Shown here: positions 34,464 to 42,516 of the stretch, piece after piece
Layout: every line of letters begins with the position of its first letter
Numbering within the stretch: position 1 is the stretch's first letter
Notes under the pieces: generated by a model
Seen by the model: the letters and a program-made list of their open reading frames with translations, nothing else
Database searches by the model: none
What the model was told of the DNA's origin: nothing
Made by a program: the position numbers and the translations under genes
Assembly: GCA_030424645.1 (NCBI GenBank)
Contig: JAUHWP010000010.1
Coordinates: 1 to 45,028, forward strand
Source of the DNA: Alphaproteobacteria bacterium
GTDB taxonomy: Bacteria; Pseudomonadota; Alphaproteobacteria; Rhodobacterales; Rhodobacteraceae
Direction of reading: 5' to 3'
DNA length: 45,028 nt

Positions 34464-35243
34464 ATGACTAAAGATACCGGGTTTTTCACCTGCAAGAACA
34501 TCTGCTGGATCATCGGCGCGCTGCTGGGCTTTGCGATCTTTTTGATGATTTCAGGCATTATCGGTCTGATCATCGGCGTCGCCGTGGCCATAGGTGCGGC
34601 CATGCTGCTGCAAAGACTGCTGTGCGGCGAGGTCGAGAATACACGCGCAACCGGAAGCGCGGCGCCCGCCGCAAGCCTGAGCAGTCACACCACTGCCAGC
34701 ACCAGCGCGCCCGACGAAGCGGCCCCGGACGAGGTGGCGGCATCGGCGGCCAGCATCCCGGCTGCGGCCATGGACGGCGCACCGGTTCCCGTCGAAGCGG
34801 CCACAGCACCAGACGCGCCTGCAGACGAGGCCCCGACGCCCGCGCCTGCCGAGGCACCGGCAGCAAAGAAAGAGCCGGCAAAGAAAGAGCCTGCGAAGAA
34901 AGCCCCGGCCAAGAAGGCTGCGGCCAAACCCGCGGCGGCCGCGGCGCCGACCGGCACGCCAAAGAAGCCGCGCACCATGAAAGCCCCGCGCAAAGCCGGG
35001 GCCGATGACCTGAAGCAACTCAAAGGCGTTGGTCCCAAGCTGGAGCAGACACTGAACGGGTTGGGCTTCTGGCATTTCGACCAGATCGCCAAATGGACCG
35101 AAGACGAGATTGCCTGGGTCGATGACAACCTGAGCTTCAAGGGCCGGATCGAACGCGACGGTTGGGTCGACCAAGCCAAGACCTTGGCCGAGGGCGGGGA
35201 AACCGCATTCTCGAAAAAGGTCAAGAAGGGCGATGTTTATTAA
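34464..35243 (+). CDS. Membrane-anchored helix-hairpin-helix protein, sharing the NuoE C-terminal domain
   Basis: The 259-residue protein starts with two closely spaced hydrophobic segments (about residues 13-31 and 32-52), rich in Gly and Ile, then a long Ala/Pro/Glu-rich linker, a Lys/Ala tract with repeats of the type KKEPAKKEPAKKAPAKK, and a C-terminal domain from about residue 167 with [20 protein letters not shown]. By hand count 77 of 92 aligned residues match the NuoE C terminus, while the DNA differs at many synonymous sites. The ATG at 34464 has AGGGA upstream; an in-frame start at 34404 lacks one. Function unknown; a membrane tether or docking partner related to NuoE is plausible. 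Confidence 0.85.
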   Translation: MTKDTGFFTCKNICWIIGALLGFAIFLMISGIIGLIIGVAVAIGAAMLLQRLLCGEVENTRATGSAAPAASLSSHTTASTSAPDEAAPDEVAASAASIPAAAMDGAPVPVEAATAPDAPADEAPTPAPAEAPAAKKEPAKKEPAKKAPAKKAAAKPAAAAAPTGTPKKPRTMKAPRKAGADDLKQLKGVGPKLEQTLNGLGFWHFDQIAKWTEDEIAWVDDNLSFKGRIERDGWVDQAKTLAEGGETAFSKKVKKGDVY

Positions 35244-35258
35244 AGGATGACACAGATC

Positions 35259-35483
35259 ATGCACACCGATCCGAAAAACAGCATACAGCGGGAAGGGCGC
35301 CTGGCAGGTCTTGTCATCGCCTTCACCGGTGCGCTGTGGGTCGGTGGCACTTGGGTCGGGAAAAGCCTGGAATGGTCCAACCGGACCATGGCGCTGGTGG
35401 ATCTTCTGGCCCTTGCCGGGTTCGTGTTTGGCCTGGTGGTAACGTATCGGATCTGGCGCAAGCGCCGGACGGATGAAGGATAA
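35259..35483 (+). CDS. DUF5337 family small membrane protein
   Basis: The 74-residue protein has two membrane spans (about residues 14-31 and 45-62), a short basic C terminus YRIWRKRR, and a helical N-terminal stretch. It resembles DUF5337 proteins, which I recall from rhodobacteral nuo operons. Its role is unknown; an accessory or assembly subunit of complex I is inferred only from location. The ATG at 35259 is favoured because AAAGGA lies about eleven bases upstream; the ATG at 35247 falls inside that purine tract. nuoF starts seven bases after its stop. Confidence 0.75.
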   Translation: MHTDPKNSIQREGRLAGLVIAFTGALWVGGTWVGKSLEWSNRTMALVDLLALAGFVFGLVVTYRIWRKRRTDEG

Positions 35484-35489
35484 GAACGA

Positions 35490-36785
35490 ATGCTGCAGGA
35501 TAAAGACCGGATCTTTACCAACCTTTATGGCATGCACGACCGCACCCTTGCGGGCGCCAAACAGCGCGGCCATTGGGATGGCACAGCCGGGATCATCAAG
35601 AAGGGTCGCGACTGGATCGTTGAGCAGATGAAAGCCTCGGGCCTGCGCGGTCGCGGCGGGGCAGGGTTCCCGACCGGTCTGAAATGGTCGTTCATGCCGA
35701 AGGAAAGCGACGGTCGCCCGGCCTATCTGGTGATCAATGCCGACGAATCCGAACCCGGCACCTGTAAAGACCGCGAGATCATGCGCCACGATCCGCACAC
35801 GCTGATCGAAGGGGCGCTGATCGCGTCCTTCGCGATGAACGCGAACACCTGCTATATCTATCTGCGCGGCGAATATATCCGCGAGCGCGAGGCGCTTCAG
35901 GCGGCGATCGACGAATGCTATGACGCGGGCCTTCTGGGCAAAAACGCCGCGAAATCCGGTTGGGATTTTGACCTGTTCCTGCATCACGGGGCGGGTGCCT
36001 ATATTTGCGGTGAAGAAACCGCGCTTCTGGAAAGCCTTGAAGGCAAAAAGGGTATGCCGCGCATGAAGCCGCCATTCCCTGCGGGTGCCGGTCTGTATGG
36101 CTGCCCGACCACGGTGAACAACGTGGAATCCATTGCCGTCGTGCCGACCATCCTGCGTCGCGGGCCGGAATGGTTTGCAGGCTTTGGGCGCCCCAACAAC
36201 TCGGGCACGAAGCTCTTTGGCATCTCGGGCCATGTGAACAACCCCTGCGTTGTCGAAGAAGAAATGTCGATTTCCTTCGAAGAGCTGATCGACAAACATT
36301 GCGGCGGTATTCGCGGTGGCTGGGACAATCTGAAAGCCGTGATCCCCGGCGGATCGTCCGTGCCGTGCGTGCGCGGTGAAAACATGCGCGAGGCGATCAT
36401 GGATTTCGACTATCTGCGCGGCGAGCTTGGTTCGGGCCTCGGCACTGCGGCGGTGATCGTCATGGACCAGTCCACCGACATCATCAAAGCGATCTGGCGC
36501 CTGTCGAAATTCTATAAGCATGAAAGCTGCGGCCAGTGCACGCCGTGCCGCGAAGGCACCGGCTGGATGATGCGCGTGATGGACCGCCTGATGCGCGGCG
36601 AGGCCGAGGTCGAAGAAATCGACATGTTGTGGGACGTGACCAAGCAGGTCGAAGGCCACACGATCTGCGCCCTTGGCGACGCGGCCGCATGGCCGATCCA
36701 GGGCCTGATCCGCAACTTCCGGGACGAAATCGAAGACCGCATCCGGGTGAACAAACAGGGCAAGGCCAGCATCGCGGCGGAGTGA
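35490..36785 (+). CDS. nuoF: NADH-quinone oxidoreductase subunit F
   Basis: This 51-kDa-type subunit (431 residues) binds NADH and FMN and carries cluster N3. Nucleotide-site motifs are [19 protein letters not shown] and [19 protein letters not shown], with [20 protein letters not shown] next. FMN-region signatures [20 protein letters not shown] and the cluster ligands [15 protein letters not shown] plus [13 protein letters not shown] are complete. AAGGATAAG precedes the ATG. It is followed not by nuoG but by a 146-base leader and the DUF5333 gene. Confidence 0.98.
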   Translation: MLQDKDRIFTNLYGMHDRTLAGAKQRGHWDGTAGIIKKGRDWIVEQMKASGLRGRGGAGFPTGLKWSFMPKESDGRPAYLVINADESEPGTCKDREIMRHDPHTLIEGALIASFAMNANTCYIYLRGEYIREREALQAAIDECYDAGLLGKNAAKSGWDFDLFLHHGAGAYICGEETALLESLEGKKGMPRMKPPFPAGAGLYGCPTTVNNVESIAVVPTILRRGPEWFAGFGRPNNSGTKLFGISGHVNNPCVVEEEMSISFEELIDKHCGGIRGGWDNLKAVIPGGSSVPCVRGENMREAIMDFDYLRGELGSGLGTAAVIVMDQSTDIIKAIWRLSKFYKHESCGQCTPCREGTGWMMRVMDRLMRGEAEVEEIDMLWDVTKQVEGHTICALGDAAAWPIQGLIRNFRDEIEDRIRVNKQGKASIAAE

Positions 36786-36815
36786 TCCGGCGCAGGGCGA
36801 ATGAAGGACATGATG

Positions 36816-36935
36816 ATGAATATGCAACGCAACATACTGAAAACCGACGGTTTCCCGTTCGTTTTCGCGTGTTGTTATTGCATGACAACATCGCCCGTCC
36901 CCACCTCCTTTTTAACAAAAGGAGAACTGGAATGA
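36816..36935 (+). CDS. Putative 39-residue leader peptide upstream of the DUF5333 gene
   Basis: A short reading frame starts at ATG 36816, seven bases after AAGGA, with in-frame ATGs at 36801, 36810 and 36813, and ends at a TGA overlapping the next ATG (ATGA). It reads MNMQRNILKTDGF, then PFVFACCYCMTTSP, and finishes through the hairpin at 36905-36924. Ribosomes translating it would melt the hairpin that hides the next gene's ribosome-binding site. Three clustered cysteines are notable. I do not recognise a family. Whether it is translated is unproven. Confidence 0.35.
   Translation: MNMQRNILKTDGFPFVFACCYCMTTSPVPTSFLTKGELE
36905..36924 (+). promoter_or_regulatory. Hairpin enclosing the DUF5333 ribosome-binding site
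   Basis: CTCCTTTT (36905-36912), loop TAAC, and AAAAGGAG (36917-36924) form a perfect 8-bp stem. The right arm is the Shine-Dalgarno sequence for the ATG at 36932; the left arm, within ACCTCCTTT, copies the anti-Shine-Dalgarno end of 16S rRNA. This would hold translation of the downstream gene down unless the upstream mini-frame is translated or the stem is otherwise opened. Confidence 0.7.
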
Positions 36936-37351
36936 TGAAACTTCGCATGTTTGCTTTCGCCACGGCGCTGATGACGACCGCCGCCACCGGCGCAGCCTCG
37001 TCCGTTGATTACACGGCGCTGCGCGACGACAGCCGGATGCACAACGAATTGTTGGGCGCGTCGATTGCCTATCTGATCGACGAAAACTGCCCGACCCTTG
37101 GGTTGCGGAAATTCCGCCTGCTGAACAAGGCGTTTTCGCTGCGCAAACACGCGATGACGCTTGGCTTCACCTCGAAAGAGGTGATGGCCTATGTGGAAAG
37201 CAAGACCGAACAAGACCGTTTTCGTGCAATCGCCGAGCCGATCCTGGCCAAGCGCGGCGCGAAACCGGGGGATGAAGACAGTTACTGCGCGGTTGGACGG
37301 GCAGAGATTAAACAGGGCTCCTTTGCTGGATCGTTACTTTACGAAGGCTAG
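36932..37351 (+). CDS. DUF5333 family exported protein in the nuo operon
   Basis: The 139-residue product has a signal peptide ([20 protein letters not shown], cut near AAS) and a mature helical domain with [18 protein letters not shown] and [20 protein letters not shown], matching DUF5333 as I remember it, including two cysteines that could pair in the periplasm. The protein would be periplasmic, while complex I's peripheral arm is cytoplasmic, so its relation to the complex is unclear. The ribosome-binding site AAAAGGAG sits inside a perfect hairpin. The start overlaps the stop of a short upstream frame. nuoG follows after 59 bases. Confidence 0.8.
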   Translation: MMKLRMFAFATALMTTAATGAASSVDYTALRDDSRMHNELLGASIAYLIDENCPTLGLRKFRLLNKAFSLRKHAMTLGFTSKEVMAYVESKTEQDRFRAIAEPILAKRGAKPGDEDSYCAVGRAEIKQGSFAGSLLYEG

Positions 37352-37353
37352 GG

Positions 37354-37390
37354 GCAGGCATGTGCGGGCGCGGGGAAGACCCCGGCCTGC
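37354..37390 (+). promoter_or_regulatory. Intercistronic hairpin before nuoG
   Basis: GCAGGC (37354-37359) pairs with GCCTGC (37385-37390), and nested within, CGGGG (37371-37375) pairs with CCCCG (37380-37384) over a 4-base AAGA loop, with an 11-base bulge on the left. It occupies the 59-base gap between DUF5333 and nuoG and leaves the nuoG ribosome-binding site (AAGGGA) free. It may stabilise or process the operon mRNA. Confidence 0.4.
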
Positions 37391-37410
37391 GGAACGAAAA
37401 AGGGACCGTG

Positions 37411-39432
37411 ATGAGCGACTTGAAAAAGATCGTCATTGACGACATGGAAATTGAGGTTGATGGCGCGATGACGCTGATCCAGGCCTGTGAAGTGGCCGGG
37501 ATCGAGGTGCCGCGTTTCTGCTATCACGAACGCCTGTCGATTGCCGGCAACTGCCGCATGTGCCTGGTCGAGGTCGTGGGCGGCCCGCCCAAACCCGCCG
37601 CAAGCTGTGCGATGCAGGTGCGCGACCTGCGCCCCGGTCCCGAAGGCGAACCGCCGGTGGTGAAAACCAACTCGCCCATGGTCAAGAAGGCCCGTGAAGG
37701 CGTGATGGAATTCATGCTGATCAACCACCCGCTGGATTGCCCGATCTGCGACCAAGGTGGCGAGTGCGACTTGCAGGATCAGGCCATGGCCTATGGCCTG
37801 TCCGGGTCGCGCTTCAAGGAACAGAAGCGCGCGGTGGACGATCTGGATCTGGGGCCGCTTGTGGGCACTGCGATGACCCGCTGCATCAGCTGCACCCGCT
37901 GCGTGCGCTTCACGACCGAGATCGCCGGGATTGCCCAGATGGGCCAGACCGGCCGTGGCGAAGATGCCGAGATCACCAGCTATCTGAACCAGACGCTGGA
38001 TTCGAACCTTCAGGGCAACATCATCGACCTGTGCCCGGTGGGTGCGCTGACCTCGAAACCCTATGCCTTCACCGCCCGCCCGTGGGAGCTGACCAAGACC
38101 GAGACCATCGACGTGATGGACGCGCTTGGCTCGAACATCCGGGTGGACACCAAGGGCCGTGAAGTGATGCGCATCCTGCCGCGCAACCATGACGGCGTGA
38201 ACGAGGAATGGATTTCCGACAAGACGCGCTTCATCTGGGACGGTCTGCGCCGCCAGCGTCTGGACGTGCCTTATGTGCGCGAGAACGGCAAACTGCGCAA
38301 AGCCACATGGGGCGAGGCGCTGGCCAAGGCTGCCGAGGCGCTGAAAGGCGCTAAGAAAGTGGCCGGTCTGGTCGGTGATCTGGCCTCGACCGAGGCTGCG
38401 TTCAGCCTGAAGACCCTGATCGAAGGGTTGGGCGGCAACGTGGAATGCCGCACCGACAACGCGCGTCTGCCGCTCGGCAACCGCTCGGGCTATGTCGGCA
38501 CCGCGTCGATCGAAGACATCGACAATGCCAAGTTCATCCAACTGATCGGCACCAATCCCCGCGTTGAAGCGCCGGTTCTGAACGCCCGCATCCGCAAGGC
38601 GTGGCTGAAGGGCGCGCAAATCGGTCTGGTCGGCGAAGCTGTTGATCTGACATATGATTATGCGCATGTCGGCAATGACCGTGCGGCGCTGAACAGCATC
38701 GTCGGCAAGGATTATGGCGCGGTGAAAGACGCCCCATCGGTGGTCATCGTTGGCATGGGCGCGTTGCGCGAAGCCGACGGTCTGGCCGTTCTGTCGAATG
38801 CGATGAAACTGGCGGAAGACACGGGCTCGAAGTTGATGATCCTGCACACCGCCGCCGGTCGTGTGGGCGCAATGGACGTGGGCGCCGTGACCGAAGGCGG
38901 TATGGAAGCCGCAACGATGGGCGCGGACGTCATCTTCAACATGGGCGCGGATGAGATCGAAATCGCTGATGGCCCCTTCGTGATCTATCAGGGCAGCCAT
39001 GGCGACCGGGGCGCGATGCGTGCCGACGTGATCCTGCCGGGCGCGGCCTATACGGAAGAGGGCGGGCTGTTCGTGAACACCGAAGGGCGCCCCCAGCTGG
39101 CGCTGCGTGCAAACTTCGCACCGGGTGAGGCCAAGGAAAACTGGGCCATCCTGCGGGCCTTGTCGGCGGAACTGGGTGCGACGCTGCCATGGGACACTCA
39201 AGCCGGTCTGCGCCGCGCGATGGTCGAGGCCGCGCCCGTGCTGGCCGGGGTCGATCAGGTCGCCGAAAACGACTGGCAGGCTCTGCCGGTTGAGAAAATG
39301 GGGGCGGCCAGCTTCCGCTATGTGATTGGCGATTTCTATCTGACCAACCCGATTGCGCGGGCGTCGGAAGTGATGGCAGAGCTGTCGGCCCAGGCGCGCG
39401 CGCGCGCCGGATCAAAAATGGCAGCAGAGTAG
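37411..39432 (+). CDS. nuoG: NADH-quinone oxidoreductase subunit G
   Basis: This is the 75-kDa-type subunit, 673 residues, the largest of the peripheral arm. Cluster sites in order are N1b ([20 protein letters not shown] and ASCAMQV), the His-coordinated cluster N5 ([19 protein letters not shown]) and N4 ([12 protein letters not shown] with DLCPVGAL). The C-terminal half is the molybdopterin-oxidoreductase-like domain lacking cofactor. The ATG at 37411 has AAAGGGA upstream; an in-frame ATG at 37360 has none and lies in the hairpin region. nuoH follows after 115 bases containing a motif shared with the nuoF-DUF5333 gap. Confidence 0.97.
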   Translation: MSDLKKIVIDDMEIEVDGAMTLIQACEVAGIEVPRFCYHERLSIAGNCRMCLVEVVGGPPKPAASCAMQVRDLRPGPEGEPPVVKTNSPMVKKAREGVMEFMLINHPLDCPICDQGGECDLQDQAMAYGLSGSRFKEQKRAVDDLDLGPLVGTAMTRCISCTRCVRFTTEIAGIAQMGQTGRGEDAEITSYLNQTLDSNLQGNIIDLCPVGALTSKPYAFTARPWELTKTETIDVMDALGSNIRVDTKGREVMRILPRNHDGVNEEWISDKTRFIWDGLRRQRLDVPYVRENGKLRKATWGEALAKAAEALKGAKKVAGLVGDLASTEAAFSLKTLIEGLGGNVECRTDNARLPLGNRSGYVGTASIEDIDNAKFIQLIGTNPRVEAPVLNARIRKAWLKGAQIGLVGEAVDLTYDYAHVGNDRAALNSIVGKDYGAVKDAPSVVIVGMGALREADGLAVLSNAMKLAEDTGSKLMILHTAAGRVGAMDVGAVTEGGMEAATMGADVIFNMGADEIEIADGPFVIYQGSHGDRGAMRADVILPGAAYTEEGGLFVNTEGRPQLALRANFAPGEAKENWAILRALSAELGATLPWDTQAGLRRAMVEAAPVLAGVDQVAENDWQALPVEKMGAASFRYVIGDFYLTNPIARASEVMAELSAQARARAGSKMAAE

Positions 39433-39451
39433 GAACGGGGGCGGAAGCAGG

Positions 39452-39541
39452 ATGTTTGGCGACGATCATATTGCAGGAACTTTCCTGTCTACCCCGTTGG
39501 TTCTGCAACGGAAAATGAATACCGACGGTCTGAGGGCATGA
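39452..39541 (+). other. Possible 29-residue leader frame between nuoG and nuoH
   Basis: A short frame ATG (39452) to TGA (39541) reads MFGDDHIAGTFLSTPLVLQR and then KMNTDGLRA, ending six bases before the nuoH ATG. The part LQRKMNTDGL aligns in frame, with one codon gap, to MQRNILKTDGF in the leader upstream of DUF5333. Upstream purines (GGAAGCAGG) crowd its ATG. It may be a leader, a remnant of something duplicated, or a conserved RNA sequence that only looks coding. Confidence 0.2.
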
Positions 39542-39547
39542 AGAGAA

Positions 39548-40585
39548 ATGATTGAATTCTTCACGACAACAAATCTGGGCATCGCCCTTCTGATCATCGG
39601 ACAATGTCTGTTGATCGTGGTTCCGCTGCTGGTGGCGCTGGCCTTCCTTCTGTATTTCGACCGCAAGGTCTGGGCGGCGGTGCAAATGCGCAAGGGCCCC
39701 AACGTGGTGGGCGCGTTTGGCGTGCTGCAATCCTTCGCGGATTTCATCAAATACGTGTTGAAGGAAATCGTGGTGCCTGCGGGCGCGGACCGGTTCGTGT
39801 TCTTCCTGGCCCCGATGATGAGCTTCGTGCTGGCGATGGTCGCCTGGTCGGTGATCCCGTTCAATGACGGCTGGGTTCTGGCTGATGTGAACGTCGCAAT
39901 CCTGTTCGTCTTCGCGGTCTCCTCGCTTGAGGTTTATGGCGTGATCATGGGCGGCTGGGCGTCGAACTCGAAATACCCGTTCCTTGGTTCGCTGCGCTCG
40001 GCGGCGCAGATGATTTCGTACGAGGTGTCGATCGGCCTGATCATCATTGGTGTGATCATCACCACCGGGTCGATGAACTTCGGCGACATCGTGATGGCAC
40101 AGGACGGCAAGGGGCTGTTCAGCTGGTATTGGCTGCCGCATTTCCCGATGGTGTTCCTATTCCTGATCTCGGCGCTTGCCGAAACCAACCGCCCGCCGTT
40201 TGACCTGCCGGAAGCGGAGTCTGAACTGGTGGCGGGCTATCAGGTGGAATATTCCTCGACCCCGTTCCTTCTGTTCATGATCGGTGAATACGTGGCCATC
40301 GTTCTGATGTGCACGCTGATCTCGATCCTGTTCTTCGGCGGCTGGTTGTCGCCGGTCGAGGCGCTGCCGGATGGCATCCTGTGGCTGTTTGCGAAGATCT
40401 TCTTCTTCTTCTTCGTGTTCTCGATGGTGAAGGCCATCACGCCGCGCTATCGCTATGACCAGTTGATGCGCATCGGTTGGAAAGTCTTCCTGCCCTTGTC
40501 GCTGGCCTGGGTCGTGCTGGTCGCATTCTTCGCCCAATACGGGGCATTCTGGGGCACTTACGCCCGCTGGACAGTGGGGGGCTGA
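39548..40585 (+). CDS. nuoH: NADH-quinone oxidoreductase subunit H
   Basis: NuoH is the membrane subunit joining the two arms and contributing to the quinone channel. It is 345 residues with eight or more spans. Motifs include [58 protein letters not shown] and [20 protein letters not shown], the last holding conserved acidic residues of the E-channel, then [25 protein letters not shown] precedes the ATG. It is followed three bases later by nuoI. Confidence 0.98.
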   Translation: MIEFFTTTNLGIALLIIGQCLLIVVPLLVALAFLLYFDRKVWAAVQMRKGPNVVGAFGVLQSFADFIKYVLKEIVVPAGADRFVFFLAPMMSFVLAMVAWSVIPFNDGWVLADVNVAILFVFAVSSLEVYGVIMGGWASNSKYPFLGSLRSAAQMISYEVSIGLIIIGVIITTGSMNFGDIVMAQDGKGLFSWYWLPHFPMVFLFLISALAETNRPPFDLPEAESELVAGYQVEYSSTPFLLFMIGEYVAIVLMCTLISILFFGGWLSPVEALPDGILWLFAKIFFFFFVFSMVKAITPRYRYDQLMRIGWKVFLPLSLAWVVLVAFFAQYGAFWGTYARWTVGG

Positions 40586-41080
<495 letters not shown>

Positions 41081-41089
41081 GGAATGACG

Positions 41090-41497
41090 ATGAACGACTT
41101 TTCCAAGAAATACGCTGAAATGCTGGAGCAGGGCACGTTGATGCTTCGCGCCTTCAACCCTGCGTTGGAGAAGTTCGTGCCCGAAGGGTTGGACAAGCTC
41201 ATGCCTACCATGCCGAAAGACATGATGGACCTGATGTTTGGCAATGCCTTCAACAAGGACGGTCTGGATACCAAGACGCGGATGCTGGTGGCGCTTGCCG
41301 GGCTGGTGGCGGCAGGCGCACAGGCCGGGCCGCAGATCAAAGTGACCGTGCGCCACGCCCTGGAAGCGGGCGCGAGCGAGAAAGAGATCGCGGAAGTGAT
41401 CTATCAAATGTCCATGTTGGGCGGCCTGCCGGCGATGAACCGGGCGCTGGAAGAAGCGCAAGCCGTGTTTGACGAGAACGAGGAGGGGGACGCATGA
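41090..41497 (+). CDS. Carboxymuconolactone decarboxylase-like protein without cysteines, in the nuo operon
   Basis: This 135-residue helical protein is of the AhpD/CMD-like superfamily: [20 protein letters not shown], then [20 protein letters not shown] and [20 protein letters not shown] reproduce the family helices, with the His in VRHALEAG retained. It contains no cysteine at all, so it lacks the CxxC of AhpD-type peroxidases and should be of the decarboxylase or a non-catalytic type. The ATG at 41090 has GAGGA six bases upstream, better than the ATG at 41084. The stop overlaps the nuoJ ATG (ATGA), binding it tightly to complex I expression. Function unknown. Confidence 0.88.
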   Translation: MNDFSKKYAEMLEQGTLMLRAFNPALEKFVPEGLDKLMPTMPKDMMDLMFGNAFNKDGLDTKTRMLVALAGLVAAGAQAGPQIKVTVRHALEAGASEKEIAEVIYQMSMLGGLPAMNRALEEAQAVFDENEEGDA

Positions 41498-42108
41498 GCG
41501 TTGCCGATTTCGCATTTTACCTCTTTGCCCTGACCACCGTGGTGGGCGGGTTCTTTACCGTTATGGCAAGAAACCCGGTTCACTCGGTCCTGTGGCTGAT
41601 CACCGCCTTCGTGGGCGCAACCGGGCTGTTCGTCCTGTTGGGGGCCGAGTTCGTGGCGATGCTTTTGATGATCGTCTATGTGGGCGCGGTCGCGGTTCTG
41701 TTCCTGTTTGTCGTGATGATGCTGGACGTGGATTTTGCCGAGTTGAAGGCCGAGATGGCCAAATCGCTGCCGCTTGCGCTTCTGATCGGTGTGATCCTGT
41801 TGATGGAACTGGCAACGATCTTTGGCACCTGGCAGTTTGCAGACGGAGCAGACGCCGCGCGGGCTGCGATTACCCCGGCCGTGAACGAAGCGCATAACAC
41901 GCTGGCGCTGGGGCAGATCCTCTATACCGACTACATCCTGTTGTTCCAGTTGGCGGGGCTGATCCTGCTGGTTGCGATGATCGGCGCGATCGTGTTGACC
42001 CTGCGCCACCGCACCAATGTCAAGCGCCAGAACGTGATCAAGCAGATGCACCGCGACCCGGCCAAGGCGATGGAGGTCATCGACGTGAAACCGGGTCAGG
42101 GGCTGTAA
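41494..42108 (+). CDS. nuoJ: NADH-quinone oxidoreductase subunit J
   Basis: This antiporter-adjacent membrane subunit is 204 residues with five spans. The third span contains [20 protein letters not shown] followed by VVMMLD, the pi-bulge region conserved in NuoJ/ND6, after the N-terminal [21 protein letters not shown] basic C terminus ([11 protein letters not shown]) faces the cytoplasm. The ATG overlaps the CMD-like stop. The stop TAA shares a base with the ATG of a small frame (TAATG). Confidence 0.97.
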   Translation: MSVADFAFYLFALTTVVGGFFTVMARNPVHSVLWLITAFVGATGLFVLLGAEFVAMLLMIVYVGAVAVLFLFVVMMLDVDFAELKAEMAKSLPLALLIGVILLMELATIFGTWQFADGADAARAAITPAVNEAHNTLALGQILYTDYILLFQLAGLILLVAMIGAIVLTLRHRTNVKRQNVIKQMHRDPAKAMEVIDVKPGQGL

Positions 42109-42218
42109 TGGATTTCGCAAGCTGGGTTGCCGTGGCCGTTGCGGTTTTTGCCGCCGTATGGGCCGGACGCAAAGCCCGCGCAAAAAAGAAAAACGAGGGA
42201 CGAAATGGTAGGACTTGA
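42108..42218 (+). CDS. 36-residue single-span membrane peptide between nuoJ and nuoK
   Basis: This short frame starts at an ATG overlapping the nuoJ stop (TAATG), with AGGGG six bases upstream, and ends 14 bases inside nuoK. The peptide [20 protein letters not shown] is one membrane span, followed by a strongly basic tail ([16 protein letters not shown]), so the C terminus should lie in the cytoplasm. The nuoK ribosome-binding site (GAGGGA) lies in its last codons. Start overlap, ribosome-binding site and hydrophobic-basic pattern support real translation. I know no named family; it could be a tiny accessory subunit. Confidence 0.6.
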   Translation: MDFASWVAVAVAVFAAVWAGRKARAKKKNEGRNGRT

Positions 42219-42510
42219 ACATTATCTTGCGGTCGGGGCGGCCTTGTTCGTCATCGGCATTTTCGGGCTGTTCCTGAACCGCAAGAACATCATCATCCTG
42301 TTGATGTCGATCGAACTGATGCTGCTGGCGGTGAACATCAACCTCGTCGCGTTCTCGGCCTTTCTGGGCGATTTGGCGGGGCAGGTCTTCACGCTGTTCG
42401 TCCTGACCGTGGCCGCCGCCGAGGCCGCCATCGGCCTGGCGATCCTGGTCAGCTTCTTCCGCAACCGTGGCACAATTGATGTCGAAGATGTCAACGTGAT
42501 GAAAGGCTAA
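42205..42510 (+). CDS. nuoK: NADH-quinone oxidoreductase subunit K
   Basis: This is the small three-span membrane subunit (101 residues), related to Mrp[21 protein letters not shown] contains the conserved Glu of span 2, and [20 protein letters not shown] the second conserved acidic residue. The ATG at 42205 has GAGGGACGA upstream; the in-frame ATG at 42127 would produce a tail foreign to the family. It overlaps the small membrane peptide frame by 14 bases and precedes nuoL by six. Confidence 0.98.
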   Translation: MVGLEHYLAVGAALFVIGIFGLFLNRKNIIILLMSIELMLLAVNINLVAFSAFLGDLAGQVFTLFVLTVAAAEAAIGLAILVSFFRNRGTIDVEDVNVMKG

Positions 42511-42516
42511 CGGCAA

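Noticed and set aside
34858-34950. Short tandem DNA repeats of the AAGAAAGAGCC type
   Set aside because: They are codons of the Lys/Pro/Ala linker of the membrane HhH protein, not a separate repeat, CRISPR or mobile element.
34551-36827. 758-codon minus-strand frame opposite nuoF and the HhH protein gene
   Set aside because: It spans two genes and a gap in antisense, with composition typical of shadow frames and no domain.
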